Source: Legionellaceae bacterium (GTDB lineage Bacteria > Pseudomonadota > Gammaproteobacteria > Legionellales > Legionellaceae). From it: a stretch of DNA of 5,898 nucleotides. The translations under genes and the position numbers were made by a program. The stretch is taken from assembly GCA_947505025.1 (NCBI GenBank), contig CANNIJ010000089.1:1-5898 (forward strand), read 5' to 3'. Numbering within the stretch: position 1 is the first letter of the stretch; the number at the start of each line of letters is the position of its first letter. Shown piece by piece: positions 5,666 through 5,898 of this stretch. Below the pieces are notes generated by a model that was not told where the DNA came from, did not search any database, and saw only the letters and a program-made list of their open reading frames with translations.

Positions 5666-5898
5666 GTCTAAAACTGCTTCTTCAAGAAGATATTAAGAAT
5701 GCTATGCGTGCTGGAGATGGTTCTCTCCGGGACGTGTTGCGTTTGATTTCATCCGCGGTCAAGCAAATTGAGGTAGATGAAAGGATTGAAGTTGATGATA
5801 CACGTATGTTGGCAGTTTTAGACAAAATGTCAAAACAGCGTCTAGAGTCCATTGCTCTTTTTAGTGCTGCCGGGCGCGCTGATCTGGTTGCAAAAGAA
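5662..5898 (+). CDS. yqeY: YqeY/GatB-domain protein, N-terminal part (3' end outside window)
   Basis: The frame opens at an ATG overlapping the rpsU stop by 4 bp and stays open for 79 codons to the window edge. YqeY-family proteins have about 150 residues, so roughly half is visible. The N-terminal pattern fits the family: MSLKLLLQEDIKNAMRAGD (1-19), then LRDVLRLISSAVKQIEVD (22-39), then a helix with MSKQRLESIALFSAAGR (56-72) and DLVAKE (74-79). The family resembles the tRNA-binding C-terminal domain of the GatB amidotransferase subunit, but the cellular role is not settled. It is often found between rpsU and dnaG, which supports the call. It has no separate promoter, and coupling to rpsU is likely. 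Confidence 0.87.
   Translation, partial: MSLKLLLQEDIKNAMRAGDGSLRDVLRLISSAVKQIEVDERIEVDDTRMLAVLDKMSKQRLESIALFSAAGRADLVAKE

Overview
The window reads as chromosomal DNA of a gammaproteobacterium. SecD, SecF, TsaD, ribosomal protein S21 and a YqeY-family protein all resemble their gammaproteobacterial versions. tsaD is divergent from rpsU, which heads the macromolecular synthesis operon, as is usual in that class. A gene for an F-box-like protein, with sequence blocks I associate with Legionella/Coxiella-type proteins, points to a host-associated member of the Legionellales. The order is an inference; I could not run a search.

Layout. Positions 1-745 (+) hold the C-terminal 247 codons of secD, followed 12 bp later by complete secF (758-1675, +). 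Together these encode the membrane SecDF subcomplex that assists Sec export. Converging on secF and overlapping its 3' end by 20 bp is a 485-residue peptide-transporter-like MFS protein of the POT family (1656-3113, -). A small hairpin spans both stop codons and is followed by a T-run on the transporter strand. A 209-bp AT-rich divergent spacer (3114-3322) with a perfect palindrome and several short repeats separates the transporter from the F-box-like gene (3323-4282, +). That gene converges with tsaD (4279-5304, -) and overlaps it by 4 bp.

The 127-bp spacer 5305-5431 between tsaD and rpsU carries back-to-back, interleaved promoter elements. rpsU (5432-5665, +) overlaps the next gene, a YqeY/GatB-like protein (5662-5898, +, cut by the window end), by 4 bp in an ATGA arrangement.

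How the genes work together. Most of the window is housekeeping: protein export (secDF), tRNA t6A modification (tsaD), and translation or the primase/sigma operon head (rpsU, yqeY). The accessory content is the atypical POT transporter and the F-box-like protein, which sit divergently between the two housekeeping blocks and share one spacer. The F-box-like protein is the best candidate for something unusual, a possible secreted effector acting on host ubiquitin machinery. I see no mobile element, CRISPR array, RNA gene or multi-gene novel system.
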